Source: Victivallales bacterium (GTDB lineage: Bacteria > Verrucomicrobiota > Lentisphaeria > Oligosphaerales > Oligosphaeraceae). From it: DNA of 14,063 bases. Below are positions 6,559-13,630 of this stretch, in pieces; positions within the stretch are counted from its first letter, which is position 1, and every line of letters begins with the position of its first letter. Location of the stretch: positions 1-14,063 of the forward strand of contig JAGCTA010000278.1 in the NCBI GenBank assembly GCA_017963875.1, read 5' to 3'. The position numbers were made by a program, and so were the translations under genes. The notes beneath the pieces are model-generated. The model had not been told where the DNA came from. It was given only the letters and a program-made list of their open reading frames with translations, and made no database searches.

Positions 6559-6586
6559 ACAATACTATAATCATTTCAAACGGCAA
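6559..6586 (-). promoter_or_regulatory. Possible promoter for the DUF481 gene
   Basis: On the minus strand TTGCCG (6586-6581) and TATTGT (6564-6559) are 16 bp apart, about 60 bp ahead of the DUF481 start. Both boxes are imperfect matches; alternative -10 boxes such as TATAGT lie nearby. Confidence 0.35.
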
Positions 6587-6677
6587 TTCCATATCCACGT
6601 TACTTTTTTTCTATACAGTTCATCGTTTTTTCAAAATCATCCCCCAACCAGACAGTGCATTATTTCACAACGGAATA

Positions 6678-6706
6678 TTGATTGGAATACTTTTTTGAGG
6701 TATATT
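6678..6706 (+). promoter_or_regulatory. Sigma70-type promoter upstream of the HD-domain gene
   Basis: TTGATT (6678-6683) and TATATT (6701-6706) are separated by 17 bp, with a T-run in the spacer. Transcription would start near 6713, giving an unusually long leader of about 168 nt before the HD-domain ATG. That leader holds short inverted repeats (ATGCT/AGCAT at 6750-6768) and the 9-bp repeat array. It is the best candidate for transcription of the long plus-strand gene cluster. Confidence 0.55.
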
Positions 6707-6805
6707 TTAATTGCACTACTCAATCACATCTCTCGACGGCGAGGCCGCCAATGCTCCTGAATCAAGCATCATGGAACCCTGGGACACCATGGAATATCTC
6801 CGTTG

Positions 6806-6841
6806 TCCCATCTGTCTCAAATGTCTCATTTGTCCCATTAA
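6806..6841. repeat. Four-unit 9-bp tandem repeat in the leader
   Basis: The adjoining units TCCCATCTG, TCTCAAATG, TCTCATTTG and TCCCATTAA follow the pattern TCYCAWNTG. They sit between the probable promoter and the HD-domain gene, in non-coding sequence. The minus strand reads as GGGACAAAT-type units. The remaining 6498-6880 region contains no credible gene. Confidence 0.65.
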
Positions 6842-6880
6842 GAGAAACAATAGCGGAGACGCCGTAACTACTATCTCACC

Positions 6881-7489
6881 ATGAACATACCACCACTTGA
6901 TATCATCTTCCATTTCTATCCTGACGACACGCCATTACGACAACTGCTCGTCAGGCATAGCGAACAGGTTCGCGACAAGGCACTTCAGTTAATCGAAAAC
7001 CCCATCGCCGCCAGACTGCCGATTGACAGGCAACTCGTCGTCAATGGTTCATTGCTTCATGACATTGGTATCGGCGCGTGCCATGCGCCCTCCATTTTGT
7101 GCAATGGCTCCCAGCCGTACATCGCGCATGGAATCATCGGCGCAAAAATGCTTCGGGATTTCGACGCCGCACTCGAACCGATTGCGCGTATCTGCGAAAG
7201 GCACACAGGCGCTGGTTTGACCGCACAGGACATCCGCTCGCAAGGTCTTCCACTCCCTGAACAGGATTTCCTCCCTGAAACCATTGAGGAAAAACTTGTC
7301 TGCCTCGCCGACAAGTTCTTCTCAAAATCTGGTGATATGCTTGAAAAGCCCGTTCCAAAAGTCCGTCAATCCCTTGTAAAATTCGGCGAAGACACCATTC
7401 GCCGTTTTGACGACCTATGCCGTCTTTTCGGCCTTCTCGACGATACCGCCTACCCGCCTCTCAATCGACCCTCTGCTCCGACGAATTGA
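6881..7489 (+). CDS. HD-domain metal-dependent phosphohydrolase
   Basis: A 202-residue cytoplasmic protein with the order of metal ligands typical of HD hydrolases: H26 (VRHSEQV), the H60-D61 pair in LLHDIGIG, H83 (YIAHGIIGAKML), H108 (ICERHTGAGL) and D144 (CLADKFFS). The HDIG form plus the IAHG and RH-G-G segments place it in the small stand-alone HD family that acts on phosphoester bonds in nucleotides or related compounds; the substrate is unknown. The ATG has no evident Shine-Dalgarno sequence: the nearest GGAG-like run is over 20 nt away, and an in-frame TAG at 6851 with no intervening alternative start rules out an upstream one. H26 requires a start this early. It heads the plus-strand cluster, 65 bp before the CpXC gene. 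The C-terminal tail after about 175 is not conserved-looking. Confidence 0.88.
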   Translation: MNIPPLDIIFHFYPDDTPLRQLLVRHSEQVRDKALQLIENPIAARLPIDRQLVVNGSLLHDIGIGACHAPSILCNGSQPYIAHGIIGAKMLRDFDAALEPIARICERHTGAGLTAQDIRSQGLPLPEQDFLPETIEEKLVCLADKFFSKSGDMLEKPVPKVRQSLVKFGEDTIRRFDDLCRLFGLLDDTAYPPLNRPSAPTN

Positions 7490-7515
7490 TATTTCTCCCA
7501 GAGGGAAGATATTAT
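7486..7515 (+). promoter_or_regulatory. Probable promoter for the CpXC gene
   Basis: TTGATA (7486-7491) overlaps the HD gene stop and is followed after 18 bp by TATTAT (7510-7515), 40 bp before the CpXC ATG. A 7-bp inverted repeat, CCCTCTG (7469-7475) and CAGAGGG (7499-7505), brackets the -35 box. It could give the downstream genes their own transcription. Confidence 0.45.
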
Positions 7516-7554
7516 GGAATCATACAGAATAAACTTCACCATAGGAAAAGACGA

Positions 7555-8211
7555 ATGAGCAAGGAATATGTGACATGCCCGAAATGTGGCCGTAAACTCC
7601 AAACGGAGGTGACGACCGTCATTCGTGAAAATGACGAAACAGCTTGGAAAGCACTGCTTTCCAAAACACTCAACACGTGCACATGCCCAGACTGCGGAAC
7701 AAAATTCATGGTTGAACGTCCGTTAATTTACCGCGACATCGCCCATCCGTTTATCGTCTATTATGTCGATGCGCCCGATGACGGCAACCGTGATTTGGAA
7801 CAGCAGATTGACGTCATGGCAGAAGAAATCTCTGCACAAGAGGGCATTGAAAAGCCCGTTGTACGTCTGACGTTGACCATTTGGGATTTCATTGAAAAGA
7901 TTTTCATCTGGCGGATGGGATATGACGACCGTCTTATCGAGTTTGCAAAACAACAACTCTTCCGCAATACCGACCTAGATAAACTGTCCCGCACTCAGCA
8001 TCGACTGCTGCTGGATTTTTCCAATGAGGATTCCGACAAACTCGTGTTCATCGTCTTCGATCGCGAGACAAACGCGCCCGTCGGCCGAATGCATGTGCCA
8101 TTGGAGGAATTCCATAAACTGACAGATGAATTCCAGGGCAACGAACAACTGATGCATGAATTGGAGATTCTCTTCCCGACATGCCTCGTGTCAGTCGAAC
8201 GATTGTTCTGA
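7555..8211 (+). CDS. CpXC-domain zinc-motif protein
   Basis: A 218-residue protein with the CpXC architecture: CPKC at 8-11, then about 33 residues later CPDC at 44-47 with an extra C42, and the typical following GTKFMVERPLIYRD. These two knuckles presumably bind one metal. The remainder (about 62-218) is a helical, acidic region with WRMGYDDRL and LLDFSNEDSDKLVFIVFD, often found attached to CpXC proteins; function unknown. I chose the ATG at 7555, behind AGGAAAAG (from 7543), because a further upstream ATG in the same frame (7417) would add 46 residues that overlap the HD gene and look like translated shadow. It is followed 36 bp later by the SUI1-like gene. Confidence 0.87.
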   Translation: MSKEYVTCPKCGRKLQTEVTTVIRENDETAWKALLSKTLNTCTCPDCGTKFMVERPLIYRDIAHPFIVYYVDAPDDGNRDLEQQIDVMAEEISAQEGIEKPVVRLTLTIWDFIEKIFIWRMGYDDRLIEFAKQQLFRNTDLDKLSRTQHRLLLDFSNEDSDKLVFIVFDRETNAPVGRMHVPLEEFHKLTDEFQGNEQLMHELEILFPTCLVSVERLF

Positions 8212-8247
8212 ATAAAAAAACATTCAGGACATATAGGAGATAATCAA

Positions 8248-8730
8248 ATGGGAAAGAAACGCAGCAAGGCAATCATCGAAAAGGAACAGGAACCCCTAGG
8301 CGAAAACTGGACAAATCCATTTGCCGATTTGAATATCAAAGTCGAAGAACCGCCTGCCCCGCCACCGCCGCCACCACCAACAAAAGAGGAACTTGCCGTT
8401 GAAGCCTTGAGCGAGGACGACAAGATTCTGCTGAAGGCATTTGGGGGCGACCTGGCAAATGGTCCTGAACTTGCGCGCTCAAATTTGAAGAAGAAAGTGG
8501 AACGCCTGTGGTTTTCACGCGAGCGCAAAGGCCGTGGCGGCAAGGAAGTCACGTTGGTCCACGGACTAGAGAACATGGACACGATGGCTCAAATGGAACT
8601 GTGCGCCAAAATCAAGCAGTCCCTCGGTATCGGCGGACAGTTCGCGGATGGTGTTCTGATGCTTCAGGGCGACCAGATGGCACGTGCCAAGGACTGGTTC
8701 GAGAATCATGGCTTTGAAATCAAGGGATAA
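8248..8730 (+). CDS. SUI1/eIF1-like translation factor (YciH family) with polyproline N-terminus
   Basis: A 160-residue protein. The C-terminal half (about 84-160) is a SUI1 domain: RKGRGGKEVTLVHGL (93-107), LGIGG (126-130), LQGDQ (139-143) and a terminal NHGFEIKG, matching the eIF1/YciH pattern K-GRGGK-VT-V-GL ... GTGG ... QGD ... GF-VK. YciH in bacteria is linked to discrimination of non-canonical initiation complexes on the 30S subunit. The N-terminal 79 residues are an extension relative to YciH (about 108 aa): charged, with PPAPPPPPPP (35-44) followed by an acidic helix. Seven consecutive prolines would stall ribosomes unless elongation factor P is present. AGGAGA at 8235-8240 gives a good start. 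The neighbours are the CpXC gene and the PHP gene. Confidence 0.9.
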   Translation: MGKKRSKAIIEKEQEPLGENWTNPFADLNIKVEEPPAPPPPPPPTKEELAVEALSEDDKILLKAFGGDLANGPELARSNLKKKVERLWFSRERKGRGGKEVTLVHGLENMDTMAQMELCAKIKQSLGIGGQFADGVLMLQGDQMARAKDWFENHGFEIKG

Positions 8731-8769
8731 TTGCCAAGAAATAGATATCCCTCACGAATAAGGTTTTCT

Positions 8770-9615
8770 ATGCAATTTAAATTCAAGGTATTACAAAAAG
8801 ACGAAAACATTTCTTACGCGTCTTATCATAACCATTCCACATTTAGCGACGGTTGCGTGGAAATGGAACAGATGGTTCTGGCGGCACGCCAGAAGGGGAT
8901 GTGCGACTACGGCCTTTCCGACCATTGGGTCGTTAGACCAGATGGCTTCAGGGAAGACTGGAGCATGAAACTCGAGGACCTAGACGCGTATGTCGAGACG
9001 TGCGAATCGTTGAAGCGGAAATACACCACGCCGTCGTTCCATGTCTGGACCAGCCTTGAAGTCGAGTTCTTCAAGGAAAATGCCGTGGAAGTAATCAGCA
9101 AACTACGAAAATATCCCTTCGATTACCTCATTGGTGCAGTCCATTTCGTGGATTATTTTTCCGTTGACAACAATCCAGAAGACTGGAATATATTTAAGAC
9201 GGACGAAGAGCGCGACCGCGTTTTCCACGGCTACTGGGCAAACGAACTCGCGCTTTGCCAATCAGGGCTGTATGACCTCATCGCCCATCTCGACCTGCCC
9301 AAGAAGTTCGGTTTCGCACCCACATACGATAATGTTCCTGAATGGGAAGCGGCTCTTCAGGCACTGGCGGCATCGGGGAAAGTCATGGAAATCAATACTG
9401 CTGGCTGGGACAAGCCGTGTAACGATTCTTATCCCAGTCTGCCAATCATCTCACGCGCCAGGGAACTTGGCATTCCAATAGTCTTTTCATCAGATTCACA
9501 CGAAATCGAGCACATCGGAAGAAATTACGGCAAAACTGCCGATACCATCGGCGCAACTCTCATCAAAACACCGTCGTGCTCAGCCGAAGAACAATCAAAC
9601 AAGGAACAATCATGA
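8770..9615 (+). CDS. PHP-domain phosphoesterase, histidinol-phosphatase-like
   Basis: A 281-residue cytoplasmic enzyme with the metal ligands of the PHP fold in order: H20-N-H22 and D27 (YHNHSTFSDG), D51-H52 (LSDHW), E97 (TSLEVEFF), H125 (GAVHFVDY), H173 (AHLDLPKKF) and D242-S-H244 (FSSDSHEIEHIG). This is the layout of HisJ/HisK-type histidinol-phosphatases, which remove the phosphate of L-histidinol phosphate in histidine synthesis, and of related PHP phosphoesterases. No other his genes are nearby, so the substrate is unproven. I chose the ATG at 8770 (TAAGG 6 nt upstream); a TTG at 8731 in the same frame would add 13 residues with no ribosome-binding site. The last four bases overlap the next gene (ATGA), a sign of translational coupling. 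Confidence 0.87.
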   Translation: MQFKFKVLQKDENISYASYHNHSTFSDGCVEMEQMVLAARQKGMCDYGLSDHWVVRPDGFREDWSMKLEDLDAYVETCESLKRKYTTPSFHVWTSLEVEFFKENAVEVISKLRKYPFDYLIGAVHFVDYFSVDNNPEDWNIFKTDEERDRVFHGYWANELALCQSGLYDLIAHLDLPKKFGFAPTYDNVPEWEAALQALAASGKVMEINTAGWDKPCNDSYPSLPIISRARELGIPIVFSSDSHEIEHIGRNYGKTADTIGATLIKTPSCSAEEQSNKEQS

Positions 9616-10166
9616 AGTCATTAAGGACAAAACGGCTGGTTCTTCGTCAGTGGTATTTGTCTGACACCGATGATCTCTTTGAATATGCCCGCAATCCGCT
9701 TGTGGGACCGTCGGCAGGATGGAGTCCGCATCATTCACGCGCTGACAGCGAGGAACTTATCAAGAAGGTATTCCAGCAGGAATATTTTCATTGGGCAATT
9801 GTCCTTCCCGCCGCAGGGAAAGTCATTGGAAGCATCAATCTTACAAAAGACATTAAACGCAACAACGCACAGGCACTCACGCTAGGCTATTCAATGCACC
9901 CTGATTTTTGGGGAAACGGCTACATGACCGAGGCCGCCAAAGCGGTCATTTCCTTTGGTTTTGAAAGCCTTAACACTGTCCTGATTTCCGTTTACCATTA
10001 TCCTGACAATCTACGCTCAAAGCGTGTCATCGAAAAATGCGGCTTCACATTCGAGGGAACCCTGCGCCTTTGCAGTCATCTCTTTAACGGCAAAGTGCAT
10101 GACAATCTCTGCTATTCCATGACAATGCCTGAATTTAAAAAACTGAAACAAGATGGAATCCTCTAA
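9612..10166 (+). CDS. GNAT acetyltransferase, RimJ/RimL-like
   Basis: A 184-residue N-acetyltransferase of the RimJ/RimL (Acetyltransf_3) type. It begins LRTKRLVLRQW, the usual first strand, and contains the acetyl-CoA pyrophosphate loop region WGNGYMTEA (100-108), then PDNLRSKRVIEKCGFTFEGTLR (131-152), the family's N-S-R-x-EK-GF-EG helix and strand. It would transfer acetyl from acetyl-CoA to an amine, often the N-terminus of a ribosomal protein; the target is not identifiable. The start ATG overlaps the PHP stop by 4 bp and has AAGGAA at 9601-9606 inside the PHP gene. An in-frame GTG at 9576 is less likely. It is separated from mreC by only 19 bp. Confidence 0.86.
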   Translation: MKSLRTKRLVLRQWYLSDTDDLFEYARNPLVGPSAGWSPHHSRADSEELIKKVFQQEYFHWAIVLPAAGKVIGSINLTKDIKRNNAQALTLGYSMHPDFWGNGYMTEAAKAVISFGFESLNTVLISVYHYPDNLRSKRVIEKCGFTFEGTLRLCSHLFNGKVHDNLCYSMTMPEFKKLKQDGIL

Positions 10167-10185
10167 CCTGTAAAAGTTTTTCATA

Positions 10186-11061
10186 ATGACTGAACGACTG
10201 CTGACACTTTTAATCGCCGTAATCATCGGCACGATGGTGCTTCTCTTGCTGCCGCCTGGATTCAGTAATCGCATTGAGTCGGCGGCACGATACATCACGC
10301 ATCCAGCCCAATCCTGGGCCGATTGCGCGGCGCGGATGTCCCGCGCCGCTTTAGGCACCGCTGAAACAGACGGAGAAAAAACGCCCGCATTGGAGAAAAA
10401 ACAAGAGGAACTCGCAAGAGTCCAACTGGAATACCAGTCCACAAAGGCGACCATGGAGCAGATGCGATGGGATTTGCGCCTCCTCGGGGCCCATCAGGCG
10501 TCATATCAGCATCCTTTCACTGTTTCCATTGCCAAAGTCATCAAGAGGGATCCGCTCGTCTCCTATTATGATTCTGTAATGATTGACTGCGGGGCAACTG
10601 ACGGCATAAAAACGGGCCAATACGTTGTCGCCATGCCATCAGAAGGCGATTCTGCCAAGCCAGAACTAATCGGCGTCATTACTGAAGTCGCGGCAACAGC
10701 CTCCCGCGTGATGCTTGTCACACATCCTGAATTTGCCATCGGATGTGCCATTCCCACGCGCAACATCACAGGCGTGCTCCGATGCCCACCGAAAACATCG
10801 GGGCTTGCTTTGGAAAATTCCTCCCCTAATCTTGAAATCGCCAATCCCATGGGACTCGAATATGACAGCGTCGCGCCTGGCGATTTGGTTTTGACTTCTG
10901 GGATGGAAGAGAACACTGAAGGAACCGCGAACATCCTTGTCGGCACAGTCATCGGCAAAGGTCAGCGTGAAGACGGGATGCCTGTCATCCGCCTGAAATC
11001 CTCTGCAAAACTGGATGCTTTTTCGCACGTGATGGTCGTTCTTGGTGCCAAGAAGAAATAA
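10186..11061 (+). CDS. mreC: Rod shape-determining protein MreC
   Basis: A 291-residue protein with one N-terminal membrane helix (LLTLLIAVIIGTMVLLLL, 5-22), then a predicted periplasmic coiled coil (about 66-102, ALEKKQEELARVQLEYQSTKAT) and the beta domain (about 110-286). The MreC signatures are visible: AKVIKRDP (116-123), YYDSVMIDCGATDGIKTGQYVV (127-148), ELIGVITEV (160-168), and a late LVLTSGMEE (234-242) and GTVI (253-256). MreC scaffolds the elongasome and activates PBP2, here encoded two genes downstream. No Shine-Dalgarno sequence is obvious before the ATG. mreB, normally just upstream, is absent; an acetyltransferase takes its place. The length fits the family. Confidence 0.92.
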   Translation: MTERLLTLLIAVIIGTMVLLLLPPGFSNRIESAARYITHPAQSWADCAARMSRAALGTAETDGEKTPALEKKQEELARVQLEYQSTKATMEQMRWDLRLLGAHQASYQHPFTVSIAKVIKRDPLVSYYDSVMIDCGATDGIKTGQYVVAMPSEGDSAKPELIGVITEVAATASRVMLVTHPEFAIGCAIPTRNITGVLRCPPKTSGLALENSSPNLEIANPMGLEYDSVAPGDLVLTSGMEENTEGTANILVGTVIGKGQREDGMPVIRLKSSAKLDAFSHVMVVLGAKKK

Positions 11062-11078
11062 TGCAAAGGAGTTAAGCG

Positions 11079-11825
11079 ATGGGCACCAATGACAAGCAGA
11101 CAACAGGCGGTGGGAACGCGCTTTTTGAATTTACACTGACCGTGCACCCGCACGTGCTGATAAACTACCTGTTGTCAAAAGACGGATTCTGGCGTCATTT
11201 CTGGATACTGTTCTTGACGATTCTCTGGCTGATAACGGCATGCGTATCCCAACTGGCCTTAAGCGAATATTTTCCTGAGTTGCCATTGTACCCCGTGCCA
11301 TTGACGATAGCGTATCTCGCGTATTACCGCAAACCGTCCTTTGCAGTCATCAGTGCGTTAGTCTGCGGGATTCTGCTGGATTCTTTGACATTCGGCCGTC
11401 TTGGCGTCAGTTCAGGGATTCTAGGCCTGGTGGTTGTGTTGATTGACTATCTTTCCCATAGTATGGAAGGTCTTGAAAAACGCTTCTGGGAGCGATGCCT
11501 GCTACTTGGCGGAGGCAGCGTCTTCATATATGTCCTCCTCAAATTAGGGTTGTATTTCGCCTTTCCAAACGGCGATGATGTCCTGAGTCTTGTGCCCAAG
11601 CAACTCCTTCTCGGAACTCTGCTTTGCGGAACCTGCCTCGCGCCATTGATGTTTTCAGCAATGGATCTGATTGAATGGCTTTTCAGACTCAGGTCGGCAA
11701 AGCCTGAATCCGATGACAGCACTGCGGAAATGAAACCGCGCCAAAACAAGAAGCACCCAAAACAGGAAAAGGCAACGGAGGGCCAGGAAAAGGCGGAGGA
11801 TGATGGCGGAGAGGAAGAAACATAA
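11079..11825 (+). CDS. mreD: Rod shape-determining protein MreD
   Basis: A 248-residue membrane protein, longer than the usual 160-170. The first 36 or so residues are hydrophilic, followed by several hydrophobic segments (FWILFLTILWLITACVSQ; YPVPLTIAYLAYY; SFAVISALVCGILLD; GVSSGILGLVVVLIDYLS; VFIYVLLKLGLYFAF; LLLGTLLCGTCLAPLMFSAM), the multi-span MreD pattern. A strongly charged tail (about 206-248) is an added region outside the family core. MreD partners MreC in the wall-elongation complex. AAGGAG at 11066-11071 lies 7 nt before the ATG, 17 bp after mreC. The last 26 bp encode the start of the PBP2 gene in another frame. Confidence 0.87.
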   Translation: MGTNDKQTTGGGNALFEFTLTVHPHVLINYLLSKDGFWRHFWILFLTILWLITACVSQLALSEYFPELPLYPVPLTIAYLAYYRKPSFAVISALVCGILLDSLTFGRLGVSSGILGLVVVLIDYLSHSMEGLEKRFWERCLLLGGGSVFIYVLLKLGLYFAFPNGDDVLSLVPKQLLLGTLLCGTCLAPLMFSAMDLIEWLFRLRSAKPESDDSTAEMKPRQNKKHPKQEKATEGQEKAEDDGGEEET

Positions 11826-13593
11826 TGACAAACAAGCCCGCTGCCGTGAGAACTGCCTCACACTCCGATGGGCGTTGATGGTGATTCTGTTTGTGCTTTG
11901 TGCATACGTTTTTGTCATCCAAGTCCTTAATCAGGACAATCTGGTTGAGAAAAGCGAACGGCAGCAAAGCCGCCTGACGTATGTGCCCGCTCGCAGAGGG
12001 GCTATCCTTGACAGACACGGCGAAATATTGAATAGTTGCATCCCGCAGTATGACCTGGCAATTCGGCTTGACAAACTCCGCGACCCACGCGATACGCGCA
12101 ATGCGACTCTGAATAAAACACAGGCTGCAATTGCGGAACTAGCGGTTTTCCTCGGCTCGGACTTTTATTTTCATCGGCCTGACAGGCAGGCAATTGAAAA
12201 ACATATACAACTCAATGCACCTTTGCCCTTCGTCATCTGGACAAATCTGGATGCCAAGACCATCGTCAGATTTGAAAAGCATCACGAACAGTTCCCGTAT
12301 GCGGAAATAACGCTCACCTGGTGCAGAGATTACTCCCATGGAAACACGGCGGCGCTCATCCGTGGATTCGTCAAACGAATTCCCGCAAGACAAAATGATT
12401 TGCCTGACTCTTTGCGACTCCTCGCAAATGTCGGCGAATTGGAAGGTGCCAGCGGCCTTGAACAGTCCTTTGATAAACAATTGTCGGGGGAAAGCGGCTA
12501 CCAGAAAATCCAGACGGATGTCATGTCCTTCAGGCACAATACCGTCGAATCCCAAAACTCTGTGCCAGGAAAGGATGTAAAAACGACAATAGACATCCAG
12601 TGGCAGAAAACCGCCGAAGACCTTCTGGAGGCCAGTGGCAAAGCAGGTGCGCTTGTCATGATGGATGCAAGAAATGGTGAAATCCTTGTGATGGCAAGTT
12701 CTCCGACGCATCATCTGCCACCGAGTCCAGAGGATTCAAACCTGAATGGCGGGTATATGAATCGCGCCATCGCGGGATACTATCCGCCAGGCTCGACAAT
12801 CAAGCCATTTTTCGCGTTGGCGGCTTTGGAACAAGGCATTTTCTCCCCTGATGAAACAATCTACTGCCCTGGATTCTTTGAACTTCCAGATGGAAGACGT
12901 GTCAAATGCTCAAGCATAAACGGCCATGGAACGTTAAATGTAACACAGGCAATCGCAATGTCCTGTAATACTTTCTTCTGTGAAGTCAGCAAACGGCTCG
13001 GAACCACTGGATACGACTTGCTCAACGCCAACCAAAACACCAATGGATTTTTCGGAAAGAAAACAGGCATCGAGGGACTGAAAGGCGAAATTCCAGGCGT
13101 GTTTTTCAGCCCGTCATGGGTCATAAACAACCGATTTGACGATATCGTCTGGCACGATGGTGATGCGGCAAATGCAGGCATTGGACAGGGAGCATGGATT
13201 GTTACGCCTCTTCAGCAAGTCGTCTATGCCTGCGCCATCACGACTGGCAGGCTATTCCAGCCCAAATTGGTCTGCAATGACCACCCCGCTCTGAAACACA
13301 CATTGAATTGGGAAACCTCCGTCTGGCAACCTGTTCTTCAAGGACTATTTGATTGCGTGCAAAGCTCATACGGCACAGGAAGACGTTTGGCAATAAATCA
13401 AATGAACATCTATGCGAAGACAGGGACGGCCGAACACGGCTCAGGCCCGATGCCTCACGCGTGGATGTTCGCCGTGTATCCTGCGGAAAACCCACTGTTC
13501 GCTGTGGCATGCGTCCTGGAACAAGGCGGCCATGGCGGCGAAACCGTAGCGCCTATTCTAAGACATTTTATACTCAGCACATTTAGCGACTAA
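11800..13593 (+). CDS. mrdA: Penicillin-binding protein 2, elongasome transpeptidase
   Basis: A 597-residue class B PBP. A cytoplasmic stretch precedes one membrane anchor (about 24-43). The PBP dimerisation domain starts with RRGAILDRHGEIL (65-77). The transpeptidase domain carries all three active-site motifs: S332-T-I-K335 in YYPPGSTIKPF with the catalytic serine, S388-C-N390, and K540-T-G-T543. It cross-links peptidoglycan in lateral-wall growth and is the target of mecillinam-type beta-lactams. CPGFF and the following GHG and SCN pattern are usual for PBP2 rather than PBP3. The start overlaps mreD by 26 bp; ATG at 11800 or the adjacent 11803 are both possible, with AGGA at 11785-11788 or GGAGG at 11795-11799. 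The mreC-mreD-mrdA order supports the identity; rodA is not downstream. Confidence 0.93.
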   Translation: MMAERKKHNDKQARCRENCLTLRWALMVILFVLCAYVFVIQVLNQDNLVEKSERQQSRLTYVPARRGAILDRHGEILNSCIPQYDLAIRLDKLRDPRDTRNATLNKTQAAIAELAVFLGSDFYFHRPDRQAIEKHIQLNAPLPFVIWTNLDAKTIVRFEKHHEQFPYAEITLTWCRDYSHGNTAALIRGFVKRIPARQNDLPDSLRLLANVGELEGASGLEQSFDKQLSGESGYQKIQTDVMSFRHNTVESQNSVPGKDVKTTIDIQWQKTAEDLLEASGKAGALVMMDARNGEILVMASSPTHHLPPSPEDSNLNGGYMNRAIAGYYPPGSTIKPFFALAALEQGIFSPDETIYCPGFFELPDGRRVKCSSINGHGTLNVTQAIAMSCNTFFCEVSKRLGTTGYDLLNANQNTNGFFGKKTGIEGLKGEIPGVFFSPSWVINNRFDDIVWHDGDAANAGIGQGAWIVTPLQQVVYACAITTGRLFQPKLVCNDHPALKHTLNWETSVWQPVLQGLFDCVQSSYGTGRRLAINQMNIYAKTGTAEHGSGPMPHAWMFAVYPAENPLFAVACVLEQGGHGGETVAPILRHFILSTFSD

Positions 13594-13602
13594 AGTGCTT
13601 TT

Positions 13603-13625
13603 CGAGAGCGACATGCTCCGTTTTT
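13603..13625 (+). terminator. Intrinsic terminator after PBP2
   Basis: CG-a-GAGC (13603-13609) pairs with GCTCCG (13615-13620) as a 6-bp stem with one bulged A and a GACAT loop, followed directly by five Ts (13621-13625). It begins 9 bp after the PBP2 stop and ends the long plus-strand cluster before the convergent glycoside hydrolase. Confidence 0.6.
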
Positions 13626-13630
13626 CGGAC

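Noticed and set aside
6556..6571. TTGACA and TATAAT on the plus strand upstream of the HD gene
   Set aside because: The boxes are only 4 bp apart, so they cannot form one promoter.
7417..7554. Upstream start (7417) for the CpXC protein
   Set aside because: It would overlap the end of the HD gene by over 70 bp and add 46 arginine-rich residues without family similarity; the ATG at 7555 has a ribosome-binding site just before the CPKC motif.
8731..8769. TTG start for the PHP protein directly after the SUI1 stop
   Set aside because: No Shine-Dalgarno spacing fits, the extra 13 residues are not PHP-like, and ATG at 8770 has TAAGG upstream.
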